Below are positions 1 through 11,682 of a stretch of DNA of 64,000 bases, one piece after another. Source of the DNA: WVYX01 sp039592335 (GTDB lineage Bacteria > Gemmatimonadota > Gemmatimonadetes > Gemmatimonadales > GWC2-71-9). The stretch spans positions 1-64,000 of the forward strand of contig JBDHBX010000007.1 in the NCBI GenBank assembly GCA_039592335.1, written 5' to 3'. Within the stretch, counting starts at the first letter, position 1, and every line of letters starts with the position of its first letter. The notes beneath the pieces were generated by a model, which did no database searches, was not told where the DNA came from, and saw nothing but the letters and a program-made list of their open reading frames with translations. The position numbers and the translations under genes were made by a program.

Positions 1-32
1 CAACGGCAGTTCCGCTCGGGTTTAGCAGCCCG

Positions 33-64
33 GAAAAGACAGCGCCCGGCACGGGGCCGGGCGC
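33..64 (-). terminator. Likely intrinsic terminator of the NTF2-like gene
   Basis: A 9-bp GC stem (42-50 with 56-64, loop of 5) lies downstream of the minus-strand gene ending at 99. On the minus strand it is followed at once by a T-rich tract (TGTCTTTTCC), the form of a Rho-independent terminator. Confidence 0.6.
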
Positions 65-98
65 GTGCGCTGCTCGCACTAAGATGTCGGACCGCCCG

Positions 99-551
99 TC
101 AATCTTGTGAGATCACAGCGCCATGATCTGCGATCCACGTCCACCCATCGCCGTCCTTCAAGCATATGTCGGTCCAACGCTGCGTGACCGTGGTCTCCTC
201 ACCCGTGGCCTTGTTCTTGGAGGTGGTGGTAGCCAGGTAGAGCACAATCGCCACGTTGCCGTGCACCTTGATAGCCAAGGGCTTCAGGAAAAGGAAAACG
301 GTTTCCTCGGTCTCGAAGCCCCGAGCAAAGAAAGGCCGTCTGTCTTCCTTGCTCAATGGTACGGTAGAGCCAATCGACCAGCCGAGGTAGTCATCGTGGA
401 AGCAGGGCAAGAGGGCTTCCGCGTTTGGGCTGGCCCAACATGCCTCCTCGAACTCCCACACCTCGTGTTGTGCGGCGGTCCACTGCTGAGCCTGCGCTGC
501 GAGCGGCAAGAACACGGCTAAGACAAGAGCTGCGAATACGCTGCGACGCAC
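99..551 (-). CDS. Exported NTF2-like (SnoaL/DUF4440-type) protein
   Basis: This is a small secreted protein of 150 residues. The GTG at 551 is chosen because a GGAGG Shine-Dalgarno lies 6-7 bases upstream and it is followed at once by a signal peptide (basic VRRS, hydrophobic core, AQAQQ cleavage region). The frame stays open further upstream, but that stretch is Pro/Thr-rich and low in sequence quality. The mature part (EVWEFEEACW, FHDDYLGWS, W-x-W near the C-terminus) resembles the cone-shaped NTF2-like fold used by ketosteroid-isomerase relatives and by many proteins of unknown role. No catalytic residue set is recognised, so no reaction is proposed. It stands alone, with a terminator behind it. 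Confidence 0.7.
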   Translation of the reverse strand: MRRSVFAALVLAVFLPLAAQAQQWTAAQHEVWEFEEACWASPNAEALLPCFHDDYLGWSIGSTVPLSKEDRRPFFARGFETEETVFLFLKPLAIKVHGNVAIVLYLATTTSKNKATGEETTVTQRWTDICLKDGDGWTWIADHGAVISQD

Positions 552-1293
552 GGTCCACCTCCGAATCAGGAAGGTTGTACTCTTCTCGTCGGTGGTCTCT
601 GGCGGTCGCGTTGTCGGTGGGCGTCCTGGGAGGGTCGGGGCGTCGCTCTGGCAGCGGGCCGTCGAGGCCATCGGCGGTTCGACGGATGGCGCTAATGTGC
701 CGCCAGGGGCGGGCGAAACAATGGCGGGTCCACTCGGGATTAGCGGCTCGGGCAGCCAGGGTGGCCCAACGACCATTATGCCGCCGATGAGGTTGGGGCA
801 GGGCGGTGTGCCCTATCCGTCCCTTACCCGAACACGTCGGATGCGCCCGAGGCACGCCGGGCGGCCCGCCTCAGTGGCAGACCGCCCTTTTCTGTGCATC
901 CTGCGCCCTGTGTGCCTCGGTTTCCTACCCCCCCCTTTTGGGTTCGATTCCCCGCGCCTCCATTGCTGAAGCGGCCCGGGCGCCACGGCCTCGGGGCCGC
1001 CTTGTGTCATGTGGACGCGGTGTGCGTAAGCAGTTTCAAGAGTCTCGGGCGCTTGAGGCGAGATCCTGTAACACGTTGTTATACTGTATGCTACGTGGAT
1101 GTCCTCAAGTGGGTTGTGAGTGCTGGGCCGGCTCGGGATCTCTGTGGTCAGTCATGTGGATAACTCGTGGGGCAGCCTGAGCTGTGGCCGCACGGTAGGC
1201 ACCACGCGACCGTGATGGACGCGGCCGGTTCCAGCCGATGGTCGGGGAGGGTGAACGTGGGGGGGCAGGGCGGGGCGGTCATTCCGGCAGCGG
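552..1293. other. 742-bp intergenic region without a convincing gene
   Basis: No open frame here has protein-like composition or a credible start. The one notable element is a tRNA-like 3' end at about 937-962 (GGGTTCGATTCCC followed by CGCCTCCA), for which no matching 5' acceptor strand is found. A possible minus-strand promoter near 1075-1110 (TTGAGG, 19-bp spacer, TATAAC) could serve the gene at 551, but the spacer is long. The rest holds short GC hairpins only. Confidence 0.5.
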
Positions 1294-3915
<2,622 letters not shown>

Positions 3916-3984
3916 GGTCCTGCCCCTTCACCTGAGCTGTCCGCCCCGTAACCTGGCGGTCGGGCGTGAAGTTGCTATGAAGTT

Positions 3985-5385
3985 TCAGTCAATGAGTGCC
4001 GTGACGTGCTCGCCGGAGGAGGACCGGCTCCCACGCTCCGCCCCTGGCACCTCGGTGGGGTAGTCCCCGGAGAAGCAGGCATGGCAGAAGCGTGAGGTGC
4101 TGCCGGCCGCCGTGAGCATGCCCTCGAGTGACAGGTATCCCAAGGTGTCCACGCCGAGGTGCTGGCGGATCTCTTCCACCGAGTGCGTCGCGGCGATCAG
4201 CTCCTCGCGCCTCGGGGTGTCGATGCCGTACAGGCAGGAGCCGGTGATGGGATGGGACGCGATCCGCATGTGCACTTCGCGGGCCCCGGCCTGGCGGATC
4301 ATCTGCATCAGGGCGCGGGACGTAGTGCCCCGCACGATCGAGTCATCCACCACGACGACGCGCTTGCCCGCGATGACGTCCTTCACCGGGTTGAACTTGA
4401 TGCGGACCTTGGCAGTACGGCTGGTCTGCCCAGGGTTAATAAAGGTCCGGCCCACATAGTGGTTGCGGATGAGCCCGTGTTCGAGGTCGATCCCGCTCTC
4501 CTCGGAGTACCCCAGTGCCATGGCGTTCGAGGAATCGGGCACCGAGAACACGCAGTCGGCGTCCGGGGCAGGGTGCTCCCGGGCCAGCTGCCGCCCCAAC
4601 TCGCGGCGCACGCGGTCCACCGACTCCCCAAAGACGACGCTGTCGGGACGCGAGAAGTAGATCAACTCGAACACGCAGCGGCGGTGCGGCTTGGCCTTGA
4701 GCGCCGGGAGGTCCACGACCTTGCCGTCCTCGATCTTGAGCCACTCGCCTGGCTCGAGCTCGCGCACCGGCGTGGCCCCAACGATGTCGAGCGCACAGGT
4801 CTCCGAGGCCAGCACCCAGCCGTCGCCGAGTCGGCCCAGAACGAGGGGACGGAATCCCCTGGGGTCCACGATCGCATAGACGGTGGTTCCCACGGAGAGG
4901 AGGAGGGTGTAGGCCCCCTCCACCCGCTCCAGCGCGTCGATGATCTGATCTTCGGGCTCTCGCGCATCGGACCGTGCGATGAGATGGATCAAGACCTCGG
5001 AGTCCGACGAGGACTGGAAGATGGAGCCCTTGCGCACCAGGTCGTCGCGCAGCGCCTGGGCGTTGGTCAGATTGCCATTGTGCGCCAGGGTGAGCGCGCC
5101 GTGGTGGTAGTTCACGACCGCGGGCTGGGCGTTGGCGAGCACCGAGCTCCCCGTGGTGGAGTAGCGCGTGTGCCCGATCGCGATCGACCCGGGGAGCTGG
5201 CGAAGCACCTCGGGTGGGAAGATCTCCGACACGAGCCCCATGTCGCGCCGCACGCTGGCGTGGCCGTCAGCATCGATGCTCACGATGCCGGCCGACTCCT
5301 GCCCGCGGTGCTGTAGGGCATAGAGTCCCAGGTAGGTGAGCTCCGCTGCCTGCTTGACGCCGATTACGCCAAAGATTCCGCACAT
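3985..5385 (-). CDS. purF: Amidophosphoribosyltransferase
   Basis: PurF makes phosphoribosylamine from PRPP and glutamine, the first committed step of purine synthesis. The frame is open upstream, but the start is the ATG at 5385 because Cys2 of MCGIFGVIG is the Ntn-hydrolase nucleophile. The protein has 466 residues. The C-terminal phosphoribosyltransferase domain holds the PRPP loop DDSIVRGTT at about 347-355. Four cysteines (RRC before VFELIYFSRPDS, Cys384 in SCLYGID, Cys434 and Cys437 in CHAC) match the positions that bind a 4Fe-4S cluster in the Bacillus enzyme, yet there is no propeptide before Cys2. purC and purB lie upstream on the same strand. Confidence 0.96.
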   Translation of the reverse strand: MCGIFGVIGVKQAAELTYLGLYALQHRGQESAGIVSIDADGHASVRRDMGLVSEIFPPEVLRQLPGSIAIGHTRYSTTGSSVLANAQPAVVNYHHGALTLAHNGNLTNAQALRDDLVRKGSIFQSSSDSEVLIHLIARSDAREPEDQIIDALERVEGAYTLLLSVGTTVYAIVDPRGFRPLVLGRLGDGWVLASETCALDIVGATPVRELEPGEWLKIEDGKVVDLPALKAKPHRRCVFELIYFSRPDSVVFGESVDRVRRELGRQLAREHPAPDADCVFSVPDSSNAMALGYSEESGIDLEHGLIRNHYVGRTFINPGQTSRTAKVRIKFNPVKDVIAGKRVVVVDDSIVRGTTSRALMQMIRQAGAREVHMRIASHPITGSCLYGIDTPRREELIAATHSVEEIRQHLGVDTLGYLSLEGMLTAAGSTSRFCHACFSGDYPTEVPGAERGSRSSSGEHVTALID

Positions 5386-5467
5386 GGGTCGCTTGCGGGG
5401 AACGCGTCGTGGTGGCGGAGGGTTCCGCGCGGAGGGAGGGCGATGTGGTTCATGAGGCGCGGTCGGC

Positions 5468-5773
5468 TCAGCTGCCCACGCCGCGCATGATCGACTTGAA
5501 GATGTTGATGACCCCGGCGTCCTCCCGTGCCAGCAGCTCCTCGGTCTCGCCGGCATCCAGCCACATGCCGCTGCACTCAGAGCAACGGTCGACCTGGATG
5601 CCGTGGTACTCCTCCGTGCGCAGGTCGGCGCCGCACTTGGGGCACTTCATGTAGTGCGAGCGGCGCTGCGCCTGCTCCGCCTCGCTGTGCGCGCGCTCCT
5701 TGCGGGCCTTGATCAGCTCGGCCGACTGCTTGGCGAAGTACTCGTCTTCGTTGCGACTCGGCTTGTCCGGCAT
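5468..5773 (-). CDS. Zinc-ribbon protein, zf-TFIIB family
   Basis: This 101-residue protein has a charged helical N-terminus (Glu/Arg/Lys/Gln-rich, about residues 7-38). A TFIIB-type zinc ribbon follows, with Cys44 and Cys47 (CPKC) and Cys64 and Cys67 (CSEC), then the family tail GMWLDAGE. Such small proteins are widespread and probably bind nucleic acid or protein; no specific role is established. Its ATG overlaps the stop codon of the upstream lipoprotein gene (ATGA at 5772), so translation is probably coupled. purF follows after 82 bp. Confidence 0.85.
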   Translation of the reverse strand: MPDKPSRNEDEYFAKQSAELIKARKERAHSEAEQAQRRSHYMKCPKCGADLRTEEYHGIQVDRCSECSGMWLDAGETEELLAREDAGVINIFKSIMRGVGS

Positions 5774-6333
5774 CAGTTCGCTCCAGGTACCTCCTCTCCC
5801 GACGTGGGAGGGGTGAACTGTGCTTCACGATCCGGCGGGGACGAGGACATCCCCGCGTAGTTGTGTCCCGGCCCACGCACGATGGCGTCCACAACCTGGT
5901 CGCTCTCCAGGAACACGACGTCGTAGGTGCCGCACGTGACTTCGCAGCCGTTCCGGAAATAGAGGTACGTACGATTGCCGGCGGTCCGCTCGGCCACGGG
6001 CTCACCCCACACCGCAATGACGTCCATGCGCGTCATGCCCGGCTGGACGGTCCCGGTATCCGTGGGGAACCACGGCTCGTCCATCAGGGAACGCACGGGG
6101 CGCTGCCGCACGGGCCGCGGAGCGGGCTCCGGCTCGGGGGTGACCGGCTGCAACTCCATGGGCTCGGCCGCTGCCAACTCCGTGGTGTCGAGAGCGGTCT
6201 CAGCCGCCGCGGCCGCGGTGTCGGTAGCCGTCGTGTCGGCATCGCCTTTGCTCAAGAACGGCAGGGACACCCGGTCACAGCCTGCGGTCGCCACGCAGAG
6301 CGCGGCTGTGGCTGCCAGTATGGGCCATTTCAT
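5773..6333 (-). CDS. Putative lipoprotein with Ala/Thr/Pro-rich linker
   Basis: The product has 186 residues from an ATG at 6333 with a strong GGAGGAGG Shine-Dalgarno. The first 19 residues form a lipoprotein signal ending in ATAGC (Cys19). A low-complexity linker follows (runs of Thr/Ala, then Pro/Glu, about 30-85). The C-terminal globular part contains QPGMTRMDVIAVWGEP, reminiscent of the SmpA/OmlA (BamE-like) segment that compares a measured state with a predicted one in small envelope lipoproteins, and a Cys pair in GCEVTCG. The BamE resemblance is weak and an inference; otherwise the function is unknown. Confidence 0.7.
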   Translation of the reverse strand: MKWPILAATAALCVATAGCDRVSLPFLSKGDADTTATDTAAAAAETALDTTELAAAEPMELQPVTPEPEPAPRPVRQRPVRSLMDEPWFPTDTGTVQPGMTRMDVIAVWGEPVAERTAGNRTYLYFRNGCEVTCGTYDVVFLESDQVVDAIVRGPGHNYAGMSSSPPDREAQFTPPTSGEEVPGAN

Positions 6334-6397
6334 TGCGTCCCTCCTCCGAAGACCTCGGCGTGATGCATCTACCAAGATAGTGGTTTTTGTGGCGCCG

Positions 6398-7240
6398 TCA
6401 CACACCCCGCCGCCGTCGTCTGCTCGGATCGGCGTCGCGCACGATCTGGGGATACTCCCCCTCCGCCTCCTCGTCCTCCACCACCACGGGCTCGTCCCCT
6501 CGCTCCACGATCCCGCTCGCGGCCGCCCGCACGATCCCATAGGTCAGATAAGTGATGCCCAACGGGAAAAAGAAGATGTCCCGGCTCCAGATCGCGAACC
6601 CGATCACCGTGAGGTGCACGGCGAGCCCCAGCCGCCCTCGCCAGGATCGCATGCCGATCCGGGGCACGCGGGCGTACTGGATGTTGCTCACCATGGCGAG
6701 CGAGAGCGCGATCACCAGGAAGATGAGGATCTGGCTCCAGGGGAGGCTCGCGAGCTGCGTCTGGTAGAAGACCGTTTGCGTGAACGGGTAATACGTGGCC
6801 AGGGTCATCCCGGCTGCGGGGGACGGGAGGCCCGTAAAGGTCAGCTTGTGGCCATCGACCGTCTGGACGTTGTAGCGGGCCAGGCGCAGCGCGATGCACA
6901 CCACGAACGCGTAGAGGAACACCCAGGCGTACTGTCCCAACGAGGCGAAGTGCAGGAAGTAGAGGAGCAGGGCGGGTGCCACCCCGAAGCTCACGAGGTC
7001 GACCAGCGAGTCGAGCTCGGCGCCGAAGCGGGAGCCCGTCTTGCTCATCCGGGCCAGCTGCCCGTCCAGCATGTCCAGTACGCCGGCGATCACGATCCAC
7101 CAACTCGCCAGGTAGAACTGGCCCTGCGAGGCGAGCACGATCGCCCAGACGCCGAAGAACAGGTTGGCCAGCGTGAAGAGGCTGGGAACCACGATGATGG
7201 CTCGCCGCACGCGTCGGCGTCGCCGCTGTGCTCGCGTCAT
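6398..7240 (-). CDS. pssA: CDP-diacylglycerol-serine O-phosphatidyltransferase
   Basis: This integral membrane enzyme makes phosphatidylserine from CDP-diacylglycerol and serine. The CDP-alcohol phosphatidyltransferase signature DGQLARM-x-K-x-G followed by ELDSLVD starts at about residue 59, and several transmembrane helices follow. The ATG at 7240 overlaps the psd stop (ATGA); an in-frame start 9 bases earlier lies inside psd and is less likely. The product has 280 residues, with a basic N-terminus and a charged, acidic-then-Arg-rich tail. It pairs with psd, the next step to phosphatidylethanolamine. Confidence 0.93.
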   Translation of the reverse strand: MTRAQRRRRRVRRAIIVVPSLFTLANLFFGVWAIVLASQGQFYLASWWIVIAGVLDMLDGQLARMSKTGSRFGAELDSLVDLVSFGVAPALLLYFLHFASLGQYAWVFLYAFVVCIALRLARYNVQTVDGHKLTFTGLPSPAAGMTLATYYPFTQTVFYQTQLASLPWSQILIFLVIALSLAMVSNIQYARVPRIGMRSWRGRLGLAVHLTVIGFAIWSRDIFFFPLGITYLTYGIVRAAASGIVERGDEPVVVEDEEAEGEYPQIVRDADPSRRRRRGV

Positions 7241-7884
7241 ACCGACCACTCCGCGATGACAGTCACGCCTGCCTTGGTTCGGTCACCTTCCCGCACGCGA
7301 ACGCTGGCGGTTCGGGGTACGAACGTGTCCACCCGCGAGCCGAACCGGATGAGTCCCAAGCGCTCGCCCTGACGCACGGGGTCGCCCACCCGCGGATCGG
7401 TCACGATGCGTCGCGCGATGAGCCCTGCGATCTGCCGTACCAGCACCGGGCCACGGTGGCTCCGGATGCCGAGGGACATCTGCTCATTCTGCTCACTCGC
7501 CTTGTCCAGCGTCGCGTTCACGAACCTCCCAGGCCGATACTCCCGGTGGCCCACGGTGCCGTCCACGGGATGCCGGTTCACATGCACGTTGAACACGTTC
7601 ATGAACACCGATACGCGGGTGGCATCCCCCTGGACGAACTCTCGCTCCCGCAGGTCCACTACCGCCACCACCCTGCCGTCGGCGGGGGCCAGAATCAGCT
7701 CCCCTCCCCGCGGCCCGCCACGATCGGGGTCGCGGAAGAACCAGGGGACCCAGAGCGCGACCGGCAGCCAGCCAAGGGCTGCCGCCCACCACCACCCACC
7801 CAGCGCGACGCCCACGGTGGCAAGGACGGCGAGAACCAGTGCGCCGGCCACAACGAACGGGCGGCCCTCAGGGGCGATTCTCAC
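7237..7884 (-). CDS. psd: Phosphatidylserine decarboxylase proenzyme
   Basis: Psd decarboxylates phosphatidylserine to phosphatidylethanolamine. The 215-residue length fits the short (archaetidylserine-type) family. Self-cleavage should occur at Gly182-Ser183 in LGLIRFGSRVD, where the serine becomes the pyruvoyl group. The N-terminus has one or two membrane segments (about 10-45). DPDRGGPRGG and LAPADGRV are family motifs. Translation starts at GTG (7884), overlapping the purC stop. Confidence 0.94.
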   Translation of the reverse strand: MRIAPEGRPFVVAGALVLAVLATVGVALGGWWWAAALGWLPVALWVPWFFRDPDRGGPRGGELILAPADGRVVAVVDLREREFVQGDATRVSVFMNVFNVHVNRHPVDGTVGHREYRPGRFVNATLDKASEQNEQMSLGIRSHRGPVLVRQIAGLIARRIVTDPRVGDPVRQGERLGLIRFGSRVDTFVPRTASVRVREGDRTKAGVTVIAEWSV

Positions 7885-8807
7885 AGGTCGGCTGGCAGCG
7901 TCTCGCCGGTGATCCGAAGGTAGGCGTCCTGGTACCGGGTGCTTGTGGCCTGGATCACTTCCGGGGGAAGGGGGGGCGCCGGCGGATTGCCGTCCCAGTC
8001 CCCCCGCTTGCGGTACCCGTCGAGGAAGTCTCTCAGCGGCTGCTTGTCGAAGGAGGGTTGGCCGCGACCGGCCTGGTAGCGGTCCACAGGCCAGAACCGC
8101 GAGGAGTCGGGGGTGAGGACCTCGTCGATCAACAGCAACTCGCCCTCAGTCGTGTGACCGAACTCGAACTTGGTGTCGGCGATGATGATCCCGCGCCCGA
8201 TGCTCTCCGCTGCGGCCCTCGTGTAAAGGGCAATTGAGAGATCCCGCAGTCGCTCGGCGACCTCGGGTCCGAGCGCCTCGCGCATGCGAACGAACGTGAT
8301 GTTCTCGTCGTGTCCTGTCTCGGCCTTGGTCGCGGGCGAGAAGATGGCGGGCTCGAGCTTCTGGCTCTCCACCAACCCGTCGGGCAGGGCCTCGCCCGCC
8401 AGCGTGCCCTCCTGGCGATACTCCTTCCACGCCGAGCCGGAGAGGTACCCGCGAACCACGCACTCGAACGGCACCGGGACGGTGCGCCGCGCCAGCATGG
8501 AGCGGCCTGCCACGACGTCCCGATGCCCGGACAGCGCCGGCACGCGCTCCACGATCTCGTCGACCTCGGCAGTGAGGTAGTGGCTCGGCGTCACATCCGC
8601 GAGCCGCTGGAACCAATAGGCGCTCGTCTGCGTGAGCACCGTCCCCTTGCGGGGAATCGGCTCGGCCATCACCACGTCGAACGCGCTCACGCGGTCGCTG
8701 GCGACCAGCAGTAGCGTGTCATCGTCGACGGTGTACACCTCGCGCACCTTGCCGCGGCGCAGCAACGGGAGGGGCAGGGTGCTCTCGGTCAGGGGCGTCG
8801 CGCTCAT
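7881..8807 (-). CDS. purC: Phosphoribosylaminoimidazole-succinocarboxamide synthase
   Basis: PurC (SAICAR synthase) joins aspartate to CAIR in an ATP-dependent step of purine synthesis. The product has 308 residues. RRGKVREVYTVDD, LVASDRVSAFDVVM and the C-terminal LIDEVLTPDSSRFW are family signatures. The length is nearer the longer, plant/yeast-like PurC form than the roughly 240-residue enterobacterial one. The frame is open far upstream inside purB, but the ATG at 8807 overlaps the purB stop in the usual ATGA manner. Confidence 0.96.
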   Translation of the reverse strand: MSATPLTESTLPLPLLRRGKVREVYTVDDDTLLLVASDRVSAFDVVMAEPIPRKGTVLTQTSAYWFQRLADVTPSHYLTAEVDEIVERVPALSGHRDVVAGRSMLARRTVPVPFECVVRGYLSGSAWKEYRQEGTLAGEALPDGLVESQKLEPAIFSPATKAETGHDENITFVRMREALGPEVAERLRDLSIALYTRAAAESIGRGIIIADTKFEFGHTTEGELLLIDEVLTPDSSRFWPVDRYQAGRGQPSFDKQPLRDFLDGYRKRGDWDGNPPAPPLPPEVIQATSTRYQDAYLRITGETLPADL

Positions 8808-10243
8808 ACGTTTACCGTGGCTCCGTCGGGGACGTCGTACGGCGACAAGGCGGCCAACATCTTGTCCACCGGTCCGGCCAGGAATTCGCTCACCTGCTCC
8901 GGCGCGCGGCCGACGTACCGCTCCGGCTCGAGCTCCCGGTGCAGCGCATCGGACCCTACCGTTCCGAAGGCCGGGTCTGCGGCGAGGCGCTGGAGCAGGT
9001 CGTTCGGCTGCCCTTCCGCGATGGCAGCGCTCGCATCGAGACTGTGCCGGCGCATGATTTCGTGCAGCGCCTGTCGGTCGCCCCCTGCCTCGACCCCGAG
9101 CATGAGCCAGCGCTCCACAGCCATGAAGGGCATCGCGTCGGCGACGTGTCGGTGCACCACCGCTTCGTTGACCTCGAGGCCAGCGCTCACGTTCGCGCAG
9201 AGCACCAGCGCCGCATCGGTCGACAGGAAGGCCTCCGGCATGGCGAGACGCCGGATGGCGCTGTCGTCGAGCGTGCGCTCGAACCACTGTGTCGCCGCCG
9301 TGTAGTGCGCCGTCTCCTGCTGCGCCAGCACGTAGCGCGCCAGGGCGCAGATGCGCTCGGCCCGCATCGGGTTGCGCTTGTGGGGCATCGCGCTCGAGCC
9401 GATCTGCTCCTCCTCGAACGGCTCCAGCACCTCGCGCTCGTGCTGCAACAGGCGCAGGTCCGTGCCGAACTTCGCGGCCGACTGCCCGATTCCTCCGAGC
9501 ACGTCCAGCACACGGCTATCGATCTTGCGGGTGTAGGTCTGCCCGCTCACGGGAATGGCCTTGGCGAACCCGAAGGTCTCGGCCAGCCGCCGGTCCAGCT
9601 CGCGCACCTTGTCGTGGTCGCCGCCGAACAGCTCGAGATAGGTCGCCTGGGTGCCGGCGGTTCCCTTGCAGCCGCGGAACGGCAGGCCATCCACCAAGTC
9701 ACGCAGCGCCTCGGCGTCGAGCAGGAAGTCCTGCAGCCAGAGGGTGGCGCGCTTGCCCACCGTCGTGAGTTGCGCGGGCTGAAAGTGGGTGTAGGCAATG
9801 GTGGGGAGGGCGCCGTACCGCTCGGCGAATCCCCTGAGGGCGCGCATCACCGCCATGAGGCGTCCCAGCAGGAGGCGCAGGGCGTGGCGCATCACCAGCA
9901 GGTCGGCGTTGTCGGTCACGTAGGCGCTGGTGGCGCCCAGGTGCAGAAACGGCTTGGCTGCCGGTGCCTGGTCGCCGAAGTGGTGGACGTGGGCCATCAC
10001 GTCGTGTCGGAAGCGTTGCTCGTAGTGCCGCACCGCATCCAGGTCGACTTCGTCCAAGTGCGCGCGCATCTCGCTGAGCGCCGCATCGGGAATGTCGAGG
10101 CCCAGGCGCTGCTGCTCCTCGGCCAGGGCGAGCCATAGGCGGCGCCAGATGCCGGCGCGCTGCTCAGCGCTCCACAGGCGTTGCATCGCGGGCGACGCGT
10201 AGCGCGACCCGAGCGGCGATTGGTAAAGTGGCTGATCGGTCAT
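8804..10243 (-). CDS. purB: Adenylosuccinate lyase
   Basis: PurB cleaves fumarate from both SAICAR and adenylosuccinate, so it acts directly after PurC and again in AMP synthesis. The 479-residue protein shows the fumarase-superfamily signature GSSAMPHKRNPMRAE, with the mobile serine loop, and HLGATSAYVTDN near residue 100. The ATG at 10243 overlaps the htrA stop. Confidence 0.96.
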   Translation of the reverse strand: MTDQPLYQSPLGSRYASPAMQRLWSAEQRAGIWRRLWLALAEEQQRLGLDIPDAALSEMRAHLDEVDLDAVRHYEQRFRHDVMAHVHHFGDQAPAAKPFLHLGATSAYVTDNADLLVMRHALRLLLGRLMAVMRALRGFAERYGALPTIAYTHFQPAQLTTVGKRATLWLQDFLLDAEALRDLVDGLPFRGCKGTAGTQATYLELFGGDHDKVRELDRRLAETFGFAKAIPVSGQTYTRKIDSRVLDVLGGIGQSAAKFGTDLRLLQHEREVLEPFEEEQIGSSAMPHKRNPMRAERICALARYVLAQQETAHYTAATQWFERTLDDSAIRRLAMPEAFLSTDAALVLCANVSAGLEVNEAVVHRHVADAMPFMAVERWLMLGVEAGGDRQALHEIMRRHSLDASAAIAEGQPNDLLQRLAADPAFGTVGSDALHRELEPERYVGRAPEQVSEFLAGPVDKMLAALSPYDVPDGATVNV

Positions 10244-11682
10244 CGGACGTAGAAGTCGGTGTAGCCGTGCGAACCGCCGCGCTCGAAGTAGACGCGCACG
10301 GCGCCTCGTCGGGAGACGTCACGAATGATGTCGGGTACATCTTCCGCGCTCGCGACGCGCTGGCGGTTGATCTGGTAAATCACGTCGCCGGACCGCAGCC
10401 CCGTGCTGCGCTGGGCCGCGGCCCCAATGTCGAAGATGAGGGCGCCCTGCTCGGTCTCGAGGTCGCGCTCCTGCCGCACGGCGGGCGTCACGGTCACGAG
10501 GCGCATCTCCCCCAGGACCTCGACCTTGTCGGCCACTGCCGTGGGCAGATCCGCGACCGCCACCGTCGCGCTGCGCTCCTGACCGTTGCGCCGATAAGTG
10601 AGCTCCAGCGCCTCGCTGGGCGCCACGTCCAGCTTCACCGACTCCCAGTCGAGGAAGGTGCGCATCGTCCGGCGGGCGGCGGTCAGGAGCACGTCACCCT
10701 GACGCAGTCCCGCGTGCTCCGCCGGGCTGTCGGGCGCCACGGCGGTGACCGGGAGACCGCCGGTGCGCTTCCAGTCGCGCAGCCGGTCGCGTCCCGGCAC
10801 GCTCAGCCCCACCCAGGAGCGACGCACGGAGCCGTACTGCTGCAGCTCGTCGGCAATGCGCAGGGCGCGCTCGATCGGGATGGCGAACCCGATGCCCACG
10901 GAGCCGCCGCTTTCGGAGAAGATCGAGCTGTTGACCCCTACCACCTCGCCGATGGCATTCACCAGGGGGCCGCCGCTATTTCCCGGGTTGATCGCCGCGT
11001 CGGTCTGGATCATCCCGACGTAGATGCTCCGGTCGTTGCCCGACGGCAGCAAGTTCCGACCCACCGCGCTCACTACCCCGGCAGTGACCGACGGCTCGGC
11101 ATTGCCCAGCAGGTAGCCATAGGGATTCCCGATGGCCACCACCCACTCTCCGATCATGAGGGTCTCGCTGGCGCCGATGAGCACGCAGGGGGCCGCCGTC
11201 GAGTCGATCCGCAACACGGCGATATCCGTGAGAGGATCCTCCCCCAACAGCGTGGCCTCGTAGTCCGCCCCCTCACGCGTGGTCACCACGATCTCCTGCG
11301 CCCCGGCGGTGACATGCTGGTTCGTAATCACGATACCGGCCGCGGAGATGATGAATCCCGAGCCCAGGCCCTGGACCTCGCGCTCGGCGCCCGGCGGCGT
11401 GAAGAGAAAATCCCACGCCGTGCGGGCACGCTGACGCACGCGGCGCACCACGTTGACGCTCACGACGGAGGGCGCCACGCGCTCCGCCGCGACGGCGATC
11501 GCCGAGTAGCGTGACTGGGAAATGCTGTCCGACAGCGCCCTGCGTGCGGCGGGCGCGTGCCGTGCCGGCGCGCTGGGGCTCCGGTTGGCCGTGTCCGGGG
11601 TCTGCGCCGACGCCTGGCCCTGGGGCGTCGGGTCGCCGCAGGCCAGCAGGACGGCGAAGAACAGCGCGGACCCGGTTCTCAA
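10240..11682 (-). CDS. HtrA/DegP-type serine protease with two PDZ domains, lipoprotein signal
   Basis: This is an envelope quality-control protease of 480 residues. The N-terminus has a short hydrophobic signal with a VLLAC lipobox (Cys15), so it is probably membrane-anchored on the periplasmic side. A Ser/Pro/Ala linker follows. The trypsin-like domain has the triad His123 (TNQHV), Asp153 (TDIAV) and Ser236 (NPGNSGGPL). Two PDZ modules fill about 290-480. It starts with TTG at 11682, overlapping the aldolase stop (TTGA). Its place between purB and fsa has no obvious functional logic. Confidence 0.93.
   Translation of the reverse strand: MRTGSALFFAVLLACGDPTPQGQASAQTPDTANRSPSAPARHAPAARRALSDSISQSRYSAIAVAAERVAPSVVSVNVVRRVRQRARTAWDFLFTPPGAEREVQGLGSGFIISAAGIVITNQHVTAGAQEIVVTTREGADYEATLLGEDPLTDIAVLRIDSTAAPCVLIGASETLMIGEWVVAIGNPYGYLLGNAEPSVTAGVVSAVGRNLLPSGNDRSIYVGMIQTDAAINPGNSGGPLVNAIGEVVGVNSSIFSESGGSVGIGFAIPIERALRIADELQQYGSVRRSWVGLSVPGRDRLRDWKRTGGLPVTAVAPDSPAEHAGLRQGDVLLTAARRTMRTFLDWESVKLDVAPSEALELTYRRNGQERSATVAVADLPTAVADKVEVLGEMRLVTVTPAVRQERDLETEQGALIFDIGAAAQRSTGLRSGDVIYQINRQRVASAEDVPDIIRDVSRRGAVRVYFERGGSHGYTDFYVR

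Noticed and set aside
552..776. N-terminal extension of the NTF2-like gene to 776
   Set aside because: The signal peptide and a strong Shine-Dalgarno mark the start at 551; the extension is Pro/Thr-rich without features.
640..970. Possible tmRNA: TTCGACGG at 678-685 plus a T-arm-like end near 940-962
   Set aside because: No acceptor stem pairs with CGCCTCC, the T stem is imperfect, and no short tag frame ending in Ala-Ala-stop is found between them.
8808..9287. Long N-terminal extension of purC inside purB
   Set aside because: Arg/Ala-rich shadow of the purB frame; the PurC family start and the ATGA junction lie at 8807.
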